In this document: positions 25,875 to 34,052 of the stretch, piece after piece
Position numbering within the stretch: position 1 is the stretch's first letter
Layout: the number at the start of each line of letters is the position of its first letter
Source: an uncultured Lachnospiraceae bacterium
GTDB taxonomy: Bacteria > Bacillota > Clostridia > Lachnospirales > Lachnospiraceae
Assembly: GCA_902476265.1 (NCBI GenBank)
Contig: CABSCP010000003.1
Coordinates: forward strand, 111,698-175,697
Reading direction: 5' to 3'
DNA length: 64,000 nucleotides
Notes under the pieces: generated by a model
What the model saw: the letters and a program-made list of their open reading frames with translations, nothing else
Databases searched by the model: none
What the model was told of the DNA's origin: nothing
Made by a program: the position numbers and the translations under genes

Positions 25875-27407
25875 TCACTTCAGCACTGTGTTCACATACT
25901 CCGTCACCTGTGCGCCGCCGGCCTCATTCCACTCCTTCACAAATGCGTCCCAGTCGGCTTCTGTCTTGTTCCCCATGACAAAATCCGCTGCAAACTCTTT
26001 GTAAACGGAAGTACATCCATCCCAGGCAACTGCATAATCGGAAGGAATCACCACCGCATTATCTTCGCTGGAGTAGGATAAAAACATCGACAGGGAATTT
26101 TCGCCGGGTTGGCTCAAATAAGGTGTTTCAGCGCTCATACTGTCCATATCCAGATTGTCGGTAAGTCCCCAGATCACACTGTACCAATTATCATGGGCAT
26201 CCAGCAGTTTAAATTTACCGTCAGCATCCTTTTCATAGTGCGTACCTTCAAACCCGAGAAGGTCAAGCACTCTTCCCTCAGGGCTCGCCGCATATTCCAG
26301 GACCTCAAACGCCAGATCCTTATGTTCTGAAAGCGCACTGATGGCGATACCGCGGGAATCTTTGCTCACATCAATAGGAGTATACCCCTGTGCAGCCCCT
26401 TTTGCCGGAGGAAGTACTGTCAGAACCGCCCCGTCTCCGTTCGCCTTGATCTGCTTCGTATTATAGCTGTCAATCACATCTCCCTGAGTTCCGGATACGA
26501 TCGCTGCACCGTCACTGTAGAACTTATTTTCCTTATCTTCCCAGTTATTATTTGCGTATTCGTTATCCAAAAGCCCTTCTTTATACAGCTTCGCATAAAA
26601 TTTCAGTTCTTCCAGGGAAGCATCGCTTACGCGCCCGTAAATGTAACCACTGTCTCCTTTTACCCAGGTAGTAGACAGGCCGAACGCCTGGTCAAACACA
26701 TTATTGATTTCAGCCAGATCCCCTGCTACCGTATAAGCCGCCAAATATCCCTGTTCCTTCGCCTCTTTCATCAGCTGATAATAATTGTCCACACTCGGAT
26801 CCGCTAAAAACGCATCCTTTACCGCACACTGATCCAGCACATCCGTACGGATGACCGGCACTTTCGTGCTGAGTACGGACAGATACAGCAGGTAAGGATA
26901 ATTTTTCAGGCGGGTCTGAATATAAGGACGGCTGTCTACCATTCCTTTGATATAGACAGATTTTTCAATATAAGGCGTTAAATCCTCCAGTATTTTCTGG
27001 TTTAAGGCAAATTCTTCATCGCCCCCCTGGAAGTAAATGATATCCGGAATATCTCCGCTGTTTAATAACAGCGCCAGATTTTCGGAATAGGTGCCGCTCT
27101 GCAGGGAAACCAGTTCCAGCTGCGCGCCGATCCCTGCCGCGTCCAGTCCTTCATTAAACTGCTTCAGCCATTCCTGATAGGTGGGGTCCTCAGGGCTGAC
27201 ATCTTTTAACACGATGCGCAGGGTAATTTTTTCTCCGTCCGCCGTCGTTTTTTCCGGCTGCTGCTCCTGCGTCTGCGCAGCTGTTCCTTCTTCCTTCAGC
27301 GCAGGCTGGGATGCCTGTGTCCCTCCATTATCCTTTGCGCCACAGCCTGTCAGCATACCCAATGCCAGTATGCCTGTCATCATCAGTGCCAAAATTCTCT
27401 TTTTCAT
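25875..27407 (-). CDS. ABC transporter substrate-binding lipoprotein (LipO-like)
   Basis: Lipoprotein of 510 residues, the receptor for the adjacent LplB/LplC permeases. The lipobox LTGC places the lipidated cysteine near residue 22. A Gln/Glu/Thr-rich linker follows to about residue 58, then a family 1 binding fold beginning ITLRIVLKDVSPEDPTYQEW. LipO-type proteins usually bind oligosaccharides. GGAGGG lies in the loop of a small hairpin immediately before the ATG. It is placed after the permeases and before the ADP-ribosylglycohydrolase genes, which suggests the imported compound is the substrate of those enzymes. Ligand unknown. Confidence 0.85.
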   Translation of the reverse strand: MKKRILALMMTGILALGMLTGCGAKDNGGTQASQPALKEEGTAAQTQEQQPEKTTADGEKITLRIVLKDVSPEDPTYQEWLKQFNEGLDAAGIGAQLELVSLQSGTYSENLALLLNSGDIPDIIYFQGGDEEFALNQKILEDLTPYIEKSVYIKGMVDSRPYIQTRLKNYPYLLYLSVLSTKVPVIRTDVLDQCAVKDAFLADPSVDNYYQLMKEAKEQGYLAAYTVAGDLAEINNVFDQAFGLSTTWVKGDSGYIYGRVSDASLEELKFYAKLYKEGLLDNEYANNNWEDKENKFYSDGAAIVSGTQGDVIDSYNTKQIKANGDGAVLTVLPPAKGAAQGYTPIDVSKDSRGIAISALSEHKDLAFEVLEYAASPEGRVLDLLGFEGTHYEKDADGKFKLLDAHDNWYSVIWGLTDNLDMDSMSAETPYLSQPGENSLSMFLSYSSEDNAVVIPSDYAVAWDGCTSVYKEFAADFVMGNKTEADWDAFVKEWNEAGGAQVTEYVNTVLK

Positions 27408-27425
27408 ACCAAACCCTCCTTTGGT
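27408..27425 (-). promoter_or_regulatory. Ribosome-binding site displayed in a hairpin loop
   Basis: ACCAAA (27408-27413) and TTTGGT (27420-27425) pair and leave GGAGGG (minus strand) as the six-base loop, ending directly at the binding-protein ATG. This would present rather than hide the Shine-Dalgarno sequence. Confidence 0.5.
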
Positions 27426-27535
27426 TTTGTAAGATACAAGGCGGCATGCCGTCTCCTGTCTGTGACAGCTGTCTCCTAAATGTAACCGCTAAAAAGCGTC
27501 CCCATACACGGTTAATTTCCCTTTTTGTCCAACAC

Positions 27536-28414
27536 TCATTCCTTTACGCCGCCCGCCAGCACGCCGCTGGTATAATATTTCAGAATAAACGGATAAAGGA
27601 GCAGGATCGGCACCATTGTTACAATAATTGTGGATGCCCGGAGCGCGCTGATATTAATTGAACTCAAATCCAGCGTGCCCAAAGAAGACAAAGCAGTGGT
27701 GTCACCTTCCACAACGAACTGCCGCAAAAACACCTGCAGAACCGTATTTCCTCTGGAAGACAGAAATATACTGCTATGGAAAAATTCATTCCAGCGGTAG
27801 ACTGCGTAAAACATACCGATTGTTAAAATCGGGACCTTATTGAGCGGCAGAAAAATGGAAAACAGCACTCTCACATGACCCGCCCCGTCCATTCTGGCTG
27901 CCTCCATCAAAGCCTCCGGCGTATCGGAAAAGAAACGCATCAGCAAAATCACGTTATAGACGCTGACAGACCGATACAACACCATCGACCAGAGGTTATC
28001 CATCAGGTGCAAATCCTTCACCACAAAATATTCCTGGATGATGCCCGGTTCAAAAATCATCATCACGATCAGAAAAACCATGATCACTTTCTTGCCCACC
28101 AGTCCCGGCCGCGTCAGCGCATAGGCCAAAAGCGTCGTCAGAAGGATATTGAGCGCCACCCCTGTAATTGTGATGAAAACAGAATTTTTAAGGGCTGTCC
28201 ACACCACCTGATTGCTGAAAATCACTTCATAGTGAATCAGGTTCAGACCGCTGGGCCAGAACTGATATCCCTTCATATAAGGTACTGCCGCCGGATCGGA
28301 CAGAGATTTTGCGAGCAGGTTTAAAATCGGGATCAGCATCGTCAAAGCGACCAGAATCATCACCGCGTTCAAAAGCAGATCCGCCTTTTTTAAAGCGTTT
28401 AAAATCTTTTTCAT
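27536..28414 (-). CDS. ABC transporter permease, LplC-like
   Basis: Inner-membrane permease of 292 residues with six predicted helices. The EAA loop (ALMEAARMDGAGHVRVLFSIFLP) is in the second half, and the tail KYYTSGVLAGGVKE is characteristic of LplC/YtcP proteins. ATG at 28414 has AGGAGG six bases upstream and is preferred over a GTG at 28432, which would overlap the upstream stop. It forms a heterodimer with the LplB-like protein encoded just before it. No ATPase gene is present, so a shared MsmK-type ATPase is assumed. Confidence 0.9.
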   Translation of the reverse strand: MKKILNALKKADLLLNAVMILVALTMLIPILNLLAKSLSDPAAVPYMKGYQFWPSGLNLIHYEVIFSNQVVWTALKNSVFITITGVALNILLTTLLAYALTRPGLVGKKVIMVFLIVMMIFEPGIIQEYFVVKDLHLMDNLWSMVLYRSVSVYNVILLMRFFSDTPEALMEAARMDGAGHVRVLFSIFLPLNKVPILTIGMFYAVYRWNEFFHSSIFLSSRGNTVLQVFLRQFVVEGDTTALSSLGTLDLSSINISALRASTIIVTMVPILLLYPFILKYYTSGVLAGGVKE

Positions 28415-28428
28415 GCTCTCCTCCTCTC

Positions 28429-29316
28429 TCACCAGGCACCCTTACCGGTCAGTTTCTTTGAGGTAAAATGAGTCAACAGGATCATTGCTGTCCCGATCAC
28501 CCCTTTGAAAAGATTCGCCGCCGTAGCGAAGGAATATTGTCCCTGCAGCAGGCCGATCCTGTATACATAGGTATCTAAAATATCCACTCTGCTCAACACC
28601 GCATCGTTTGTGAAGTTCAAAATCTGATCATAACCGGCACTCATCACAAATCCCACGTTCAAAATCAGGACCGTCACCATGGGCCCTGCCAGCGCCGGGA
28701 GAATGATATAGCGGATGGTTTTCCACCGGCCCGCGCCGTCCATCTTCGCCGCCTCATACAGCGCGGTATCGATGCCCAGAATCGCGGACAGATAGATGAT
28801 AGAATCCCACCCCATACTCCGCCATGTGCTGGAAGCAAAGAGTACCCAGAGAATGCTGTTCTTATCCGTCAGCAGATTGACCCTTTCTCCTCCGAAGAAG
28901 GCCACAATATCCATGATCAGGCCGTTTGACGGAGATAAAAATTCATACCATATGCCGGCAATCACGACCCAGGATAAAAAATGGGGGAGGTAGGAAACGA
29001 TCTGCACCGCTTTTCTGAAACGCCTTGCCCGCATTTCATTCAGCGCCAGTGCAAATGCTACCGGGAACGGGAAAAACAGGACAATTTTCATAAAGCTGAT
29101 CACCAGCGTATTTCGGATGATCTTGAAAAATGCGGGTGTGGAAAACAGTGTTTTAAAATGCTTCCATCCCACAAACACATTGTCCCCTATGATTTTATAA
29201 TCATAGAATGCCAGCTTCATTTCAAAAATCGGCCAAACATGAAATATGAGAAAATAGAGGAGCGCAGGCATCATCATAAAATAGAGCACCCTGTCCCTTT
29301 TGATTTTCTTCCACAT
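28429..29316 (-). CDS. ABC transporter permease, LplB-like
   Basis: Permease of 295 residues with about six membrane helices and the EAA loop ALYEAAKMDGAGRWKTIRYIILP in the C-terminal half. It begins MWKKIKRDRVLYFMMMPALLYF, typical of LplB/YtcP-type partners for LipO receptors. It starts 13 bases after the HAD phosphatase gene and its stop lies 14 bases before the LplC start, so all are co-transcribed. Confidence 0.9.
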   Translation of the reverse strand: MWKKIKRDRVLYFMMMPALLYFLIFHVWPIFEMKLAFYDYKIIGDNVFVGWKHFKTLFSTPAFFKIIRNTLVISFMKIVLFFPFPVAFALALNEMRARRFRKAVQIVSYLPHFLSWVVIAGIWYEFLSPSNGLIMDIVAFFGGERVNLLTDKNSILWVLFASSTWRSMGWDSIIYLSAILGIDTALYEAAKMDGAGRWKTIRYIILPALAGPMVTVLILNVGFVMSAGYDQILNFTNDAVLSRVDILDTYVYRIGLLQGQYSFATAANLFKGVIGTAMILLTHFTSKKLTGKGAW

Positions 29317-29329
29317 ACCCTTCCTCCCT

Positions 29330-30127
29330 TCACATACGGTTCAGAATTTCCCTCTCAATATAATGCGCCACTCCGTCTTGCGCATTGCTTCCCGCCACTT
29401 CATCCGCCTCTTCTTTTACGCTGTCTATGGCATTTTCTACCGCAACGCTCAGGCCGCATATCCTCATCATTTCCCGGTCCCCTTCATCGTCCCCGAACAC
29501 CGCTGTCTCTTCTGTGGAAATTCCCAAAAAAGCTGCTGTCTCCACCAGCGCCTTCGCCTTACACACGCCGTCGGCCAGCACTGCATGTCTGCCGTTCCTG
29601 TAAGTAATCCAGGAAAGCTTCGGAAACTCCTTTTGCAGACGCATCACTTTCGTCCTGTCATCCAGCGTAAACAGAATCTGACAGGCTTCCTCCTTCAGAG
29701 GCGCTTCATAGCTGTTATAAACGGCCTCCCGCAGCGTTCTGGAAGCATGGATCCTGTCACTGTTCCAATAGGAAATCTTTTCACATCCTGTTACGATGCT
29801 CTCTGCGCCGGTTCTGCGCAGAGATTGCAGAAAGCGGTTGGTGGTTTCTCTTCCCATTCCGTGAAAAAACAGGGTTTTACCATCAGCCAGAACCATACCG
29901 CCATTGGAGACGATCTGTATCTGGGGCTTTAGGGATACCGCTTCTGCCTTTGCACTGATTGCCAGGCGCGCCGTCGCAATGGCGGTAAGGATCCCTCTGC
30001 TTCTGCATGTTTCAAAAACGCCCGCCGTATAGGCCGATATACTGTTATCAGGACGCACCGCCGTATCATCCAGGTCCGTAACGATCAGCCGAATCTTTCT
30101 TTTTATCTCCTGCAAGTTCTTTTTCAT
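29330..30127 (-). CDS. Cof-type HAD phosphatase
   Basis: Soluble HAD-IIB phosphatase of 265 residues. The nucleophile motif VTDLDDT has Asp18 and Asp20. The last motif AVFGDDEGDREMMRICG is near residue 215, followed by AVENA. Cof proteins dephosphorylate sugar phosphates, nucleotides or cofactors. ATG at 30127 overlaps the DUF4387 stop by four bases (ATGA), so this start is chosen over the open frame reaching 30196. Within the cluster it could remove phosphate from an intermediate made by the two PfkB kinases, but that is speculation. Confidence 0.87.
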   Translation of the reverse strand: MKKNLQEIKRKIRLIVTDLDDTAVRPDNSISAYTAGVFETCRSRGILTAIATARLAISAKAEAVSLKPQIQIVSNGGMVLADGKTLFFHGMGRETTNRFLQSLRRTGAESIVTGCEKISYWNSDRIHASRTLREAVYNSYEAPLKEEACQILFTLDDRTKVMRLQKEFPKLSWITYRNGRHAVLADGVCKAKALVETAAFLGISTEETAVFGDDEGDREMMRICGLSVAVENAIDSVKEEADEVAGSNAQDGVAHYIEREILNRM

Positions 30128-30447
30128 GGCAGTTGTATCACCAGCTCTCCCAGAGGCGCGTGCTGCTGGGCGCCGTATACGTCGGTATCCAGGCATGTAC
30201 CCGAAGAAATTTTACGGTCAAAAGTAATCTTAAATCCCAGCGCCGCATCATAAAAAACAAACTGAGTGATCATCCTCTCATCCAGGCCATAGAGCTGCGC
30301 TGCCTTTTCTCTCGTCACAAAATTGTGTTCTTTTATGTAATAGTAGATATCCGGATCTGAAAAAAGCACATCCAGAGTGACGGAAAACGGGCCGCTGTTT
30401 TTAGAACGGATCACACTTGCCAGATCGTATAATTTCGCTGTTTTCAT
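30124..30447 (-). CDS. DUF4387 family protein
   Basis: Small cytoplasmic protein of 107 residues, beginning KTAKLYDLASVIRSKNSGPF and recognised as DUF4387. In known genomes this family is usually encoded beside a DUF1446/AtuA-like protein, exactly as here, and the two may form one enzyme. It overlaps both neighbours by four bases, so stoichiometric coupled synthesis is likely. The function has not been established; the motif SKNSGPF is the most conserved part. Confidence 0.75.
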   Translation of the reverse strand: MKTAKLYDLASVIRSKNSGPFSVTLDVLFSDPDIYYYIKEHNFVTREKAAQLYGLDERMITQFVFYDAALGFKITFDRKISSGTCLDTDVYGAQQHAPLGELVIQLP

Positions 30448-31826
30448 CTTGCGTCCCCCTCCATCGTGATATCTTCTATCGGAAACTGCTCCAGCCCGTC
30501 CGCCACTTCCATCAGATGATATACCGAAAACTCATATACCGGGCCGAACGCAATATCACTGGGCGCAAAAGGAAATGCCAGATTCCCTGCCGTTGCTTTT
30601 CTGCCCTCATATCCATAATGCAGCAACGAAGAACGTAATGACCCGCATACTGTGTTGGCCGTTTCCTGATCTTTCGCCAGCACCTCAAACATAATTCCCA
30701 CTTCATGAGGCAAATCTTCCCGGTTCGGTTCCAACTCCCCCATCACCGCATCAATCCCGTAATTCATAAAATGTATGATATAATCATCCGCGGGAATTTC
30801 ATTATAATATTCCTGTACCTGCCGTTTGGCCGCCTCTTCAATCTCATGGATTTTTGAGATGAAAACAGGATCCCTCGCTCCTGCCAGAACAAAGGTACGA
30901 TAGGCAGCCCTTCTCGCCCCTTCCAGCTTAATTTCATACGTTTCTGTCTTTTCAATCCTGCTGCCGGTCACCCAGACGCTCCCCTTTCCGGTTTCCGAAA
31001 ATCTGCATTTTTCCAGGTTCAGCACATATCCGGGGCCGTGCAGCAGATATGGATGATCCTTTTCATAAAAAGTGTGAGCGGCCACCGACAGAGAGGTACA
31101 TTTTCTCAGATCCGATAAAGGTTCCACCAAAAACCCTTCCTGTGTGATTGTTCCCAGCATACAATCCTTCGTCGTCCCCGGCACAGCACAGAGAGCGGCA
31201 CATTCCAGAATCTTTCCCGCATGATAGCCATAGGCCGGCGGCATCCCGTAATAGATTGCCACTGCCGCGAATGGAGAAGGGTCATAAGCCCGGCCGCAGA
31301 GGATCAGTTCATACCCTTCCCTCATTGCTTTTACAATCGGCTCATGCCCCATCTGGGCAACAATTCCGGTGGTTTCATTCAGACGCTCCTCCGTCAATTC
31401 CTTCACGCTGTTTCCAAGCGGCTTCACCTTTCCCAGCCTGATTCTCTCCTGCACGGTTTCCTTAGGGATGTCCGCCCATATGACGGCAGTCTTTAACCGT
31501 GTCAGCCCTTTTTCGAGAAGGATTTCCCGGATGATCTCCCATGTCCACTGTACATGAACCCTGCCTCCGCTGCCGCCTGCCGAACCGATAATTACAGGGA
31601 TACGCGCTTTCGCGCCTTCCTCTATCATAATTTCCAGATCTTTTTTGCAGGCCTGCCGACTGACGATTGCGGTCCCGGCTCCCAGCTTGTGAGGGCCCGC
31701 GTCCGTACTTCCTGCATCCACGACAATCGCATCCGGCCCTTTTTCCATCCCCTTTAAAAAGGATTGCTTCGGATATCCGTATCCGAGTATGCCGCAGGGC
31801 GCCAATATTCTGACCTCATCCTTCAT
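30444..31826 (-). CDS. DUF1446 / AtuA-like family protein
   Basis: Cytoplasmic protein of 460 residues related to acyclic terpene utilisation protein AtuA (DUF1446). Visible features are the glycine-rich GSAGGSGGRVHVQW near residue 82, DAGSTDAGP near 37-45, and CGRAYDPSPFAA near 175. AtuA homologues are needed for growth on acyclic terpenes in Pseudomonas, but their chemistry is unclear. Here the gene sits with DUF4387 in a sugar-type import cluster, so it may process the non-sugar part of a glycoside or a carboxylate intermediate. The stop overlaps the DUF4387 start by four bases. Confidence 0.78.
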   Translation of the reverse strand: MKDEVRILAPCGILGYGYPKQSFLKGMEKGPDAIVVDAGSTDAGPHKLGAGTAIVSRQACKKDLEIMIEEGAKARIPVIIGSAGGSGGRVHVQWTWEIIREILLEKGLTRLKTAVIWADIPKETVQERIRLGKVKPLGNSVKELTEERLNETTGIVAQMGHEPIVKAMREGYELILCGRAYDPSPFAAVAIYYGMPPAYGYHAGKILECAALCAVPGTTKDCMLGTITQEGFLVEPLSDLRKCTSLSVAAHTFYEKDHPYLLHGPGYVLNLEKCRFSETGKGSVWVTGSRIEKTETYEIKLEGARRAAYRTFVLAGARDPVFISKIHEIEEAAKRQVQEYYNEIPADDYIIHFMNYGIDAVMGELEPNREDLPHEVGIMFEVLAKDQETANTVCGSLRSSLLHYGYEGRKATAGNLAFPFAPSDIAFGPVYEFSVYHLMEVADGLEQFPIEDITMEGDAR

Positions 31827-31863
31827 TTCCGACTCCTGTCCGCGCCTTATTGCGCAAAATCCG

Positions 31864-33774
31864 TTAAAACATCCGATCCTCTCTCATTGCCACCTGATCC
31901 GGTATTCTTTCTGCATAAGCATCCATTATAGCCTGATCTACCATGGAGGTGGGCACTCCGTCCCGGGTTATGGAAAATCCTGCCGCATATGTCGCATACC
32001 GGATCGCATCGGCCATTGCCATGCCTTCGGCCAGAGAAACGGCCAGGGCCGCAATAAAAGCATCCGCCGCTCCCGTAGTATCAACCGCTGTAAAATCTGC
32101 TGCCGAAAAATACAGCGTCCTGCCACTGCTTTTCCAGAAACACCCGTGTTCATCCAGCGTTACAATCACGTCCTTTACCCCTTTTTTCAAAAAGCACTCC
32201 GCCTTCTCTTCCAAAGATGAGCCTTTGCGGCACAACCTTTCCAACTCTTTCCGATTCGGTACAAAAATATCAATCAGGGATAAAAGAGAATCGCTGATGC
32301 TGTCCACTGCAGCGGGTTTTAAAATAACACGGATTCCTTCTTCTCTGGCAATTCGGGCCGCATACTCCACGATGTCAGGATCGGTTTCCAACTGCAACAG
32401 ACAAAAATCCGCATTGGAAAACAAATATCGGTTCTTATCAAGATCCTCCCGGGATAAATATCGGTTTGCCCCGGCATATACGATAATATTGCTCTCCCCG
32501 TTCTTCTGTACTGTTATATAAGCTTTTCCGGTGCCGCCCACTTTGCTCTCCAAAACACCTTCTGCCGTCAGCCCATATCCGGCCATAGCATCCCTTAACA
32601 CCTTTGCCTCATAGTCCTGTCCGATCTTCCCGATCAGTTTCACATCGGCTCCCAGCTTTGCGGCTCCGACTGCCTGGTTAAACCCTTTGCCTCCTGCGAA
32701 AGAACTGAGCCCTTCCGCAACACAGGTCTGCCCTCCTTCCGGGAACTGGCTGACATGGATAACGGAGTCCAGGTTCATACTGCCTACCACCACAATCTTC
32801 TTTTTGCACCTGTCAGGAACATCCCCGGCACTGCTTCCTTCCAGCACTTCTATATTGTCCGCCCACTTTTGTCCCTCTTTTTTTTCCAGCTTCGATATGA
32901 CTTCCAGGCAGGTATATTCTCCAAGTTCCTCCACAGGCAGGTATATTCCCGTCAGCGCCGGATAACAAAGCCTCCTCTGCCTCGTATCTGTCAAAGTGAG
33001 CAGAGAGATATCTTCCGGCACCCTATATCCGCCTTCCACGATTTCCCGCCTCAGATGTGCAGCTGTCAGTTCATCAAAACATACCACACCCGTAATTCCG
33101 TACATCATCACATCGCCGAAGGTTTTCCTCTCTTTCCAGTCCATAATGAAGTCACTTCTGTTTTCCATCTTATGATCATAAAGGCAGCGCCGGAATCCTT
33201 TCACAAAACGCTCTGCGCATTCATTTCTTTCCGAAAAACAGCACCCCAGCTTCCGGTGATGTTTTTTCACAAGATACAGTGCTGCTTCATATCCATACCT
33301 TCCGTAATCCAAAGAAAACTGCCTGTCCTGCCCGCTGTCCTCCGGCAGAAAATCGCAGAAATAAACAGCGGTTTCCTTTTTCTCAAACATAGGCAGATAC
33401 TCCATACTGTCTGTTCCTGCCCTCTGCCAGATCACCACGCTTACATTCTGTGCACAAATAGCGGCAACTGCCTTTTTTTCACTCTCCGTCTCTTCCGTAT
33501 AAGTAAAGCATATGACCCCATACCCCTGACTCTGCGCTGCCCTGTTGATTCCGGAAAGAAGAAGTTTTCCCTGCATGGTATCGCTGATAATCACTCCGAT
33601 TAAAAACCGGGAGGAAACGGCCGCGTTTTCATAGGGGGCATAATGATATTCCCGGGCAATCCGGAGTACTTTTTCTCTCGTATCGCTTCTGATCGACTGA
33701 TCCTTACCGTTCAATATTTTTGATACTGTGGAAATTGAAACATTGGACATTTTGGCTATTTCTTTAATTGTCAT
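31864..33774 (-). CDS. LacI-family regulator fused to a ribokinase domain
   Basis: 636-residue fusion. Residues 1-50 are a LacI helix-turn-helix (TIKEIAKMSNVSISTVSKILNG). Residues of about 55-320 form a sugar-binding-like sensor domain. Residues of about 327-625 form a complete PfkB/ribokinase domain, with SFAGGKGFNQAVGAAKLG near 355 and the catalytic motif DTTGAADAF with Asp571. The usual GAGD is GAAD here. It heads the cluster and probably represses it, while the kinase half may sense or phosphorylate the pathway sugar. There is no stop or frameshift at the junction, so the fusion is real in this sequence. Confidence 0.9.
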   Translation of the reverse strand: MTIKEIAKMSNVSISTVSKILNGKDQSIRSDTREKVLRIAREYHYAPYENAAVSSRFLIGVIISDTMQGKLLLSGINRAAQSQGYGVICFTYTEETESEKKAVAAICAQNVSVVIWQRAGTDSMEYLPMFEKKETAVYFCDFLPEDSGQDRQFSLDYGRYGYEAALYLVKKHHRKLGCCFSERNECAERFVKGFRRCLYDHKMENRSDFIMDWKERKTFGDVMMYGITGVVCFDELTAAHLRREIVEGGYRVPEDISLLTLTDTRQRRLCYPALTGIYLPVEELGEYTCLEVISKLEKKEGQKWADNIEVLEGSSAGDVPDRCKKKIVVVGSMNLDSVIHVSQFPEGGQTCVAEGLSSFAGGKGFNQAVGAAKLGADVKLIGKIGQDYEAKVLRDAMAGYGLTAEGVLESKVGGTGKAYITVQKNGESNIIVYAGANRYLSREDLDKNRYLFSNADFCLLQLETDPDIVEYAARIAREEGIRVILKPAAVDSISDSLLSLIDIFVPNRKELERLCRKGSSLEEKAECFLKKGVKDVIVTLDEHGCFWKSSGRTLYFSAADFTAVDTTGAADAFIAALAVSLAEGMAMADAIRYATYAAGFSITRDGVPTSMVDQAIMDAYAERIPDQVAMREDRMF

Positions 33775-33790
33775 AATTTTTCCTTTATGC

Positions 33791-33802
33791 GAAAATATTT
33801 TC
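33791..33802 (-). promoter_or_regulatory. Candidate operator of the LacI-ribokinase regulator
   Basis: GAAAATATTTTC is a perfect 12-base palindrome between the promoter and the start codon of the regulator gene, downstream of the predicted transcription start. It suits autorepression. It lacks the central CG of many LacI operators, so the assignment is tentative. Confidence 0.4.
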
Positions 33803-33824
33803 CTAAAACTTTTTCCTTTCTTTA

Positions 33825-33853
33825 ACTATATATTTATTTATGCAATATGTCAA
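33825..33853 (-). promoter_or_regulatory. Sigma-A promoter of the ADP-ribosylglycohydrolase cluster
   Basis: On the minus strand TTGACA (33853-33848) and TATAGT (33830-33825) are separated by 17 bases. It points at the LacI-ribokinase gene and is the only clear promoter seen for the ten-gene block. Confidence 0.82.
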
Positions 33854-33931
33854 TGTTTTTTCATATTTAAAGCATTTTTTGTAGAAATTATCTTTTTACA
33901 TAACTTTTGTCATTCCGGCATTGTCGCACAC

Positions 33932-33974
33932 AAAAAAAGGGCGGTACACTCAAAAATGAATGCACTGCCCCATT
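33932..33974 (-). terminator. Terminator of the OmpR-type regulator gene
   Basis: An imperfect stem with GGGC/GCCC ends and GTGCA against TGTAC-like inner pairs spans about 33939-33973. A run of seven Ts follows on the minus strand. It separates the response regulator from the LacI-ribokinase gene. Confidence 0.6.
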
Positions 33975-34052
33975 TCCTATTTTTATCATAAGAGGCTTTC
34001 CCTCTTGATCCTGCCGGCTGCAACCACGAAGGCGGTTACACCCCAGCGTTTT

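Noticed and set aside
21773..33774. Toxin or phage-defence interpretation of the ADP-ribosylglycohydrolase cluster
   Set aside because: ADP-ribosylglycohydrolases can act as antitoxins in DarTG-like systems, but no ADP-ribosyltransferase toxin is present, and the importer, kinases and LacI-type regulator point to catabolism.
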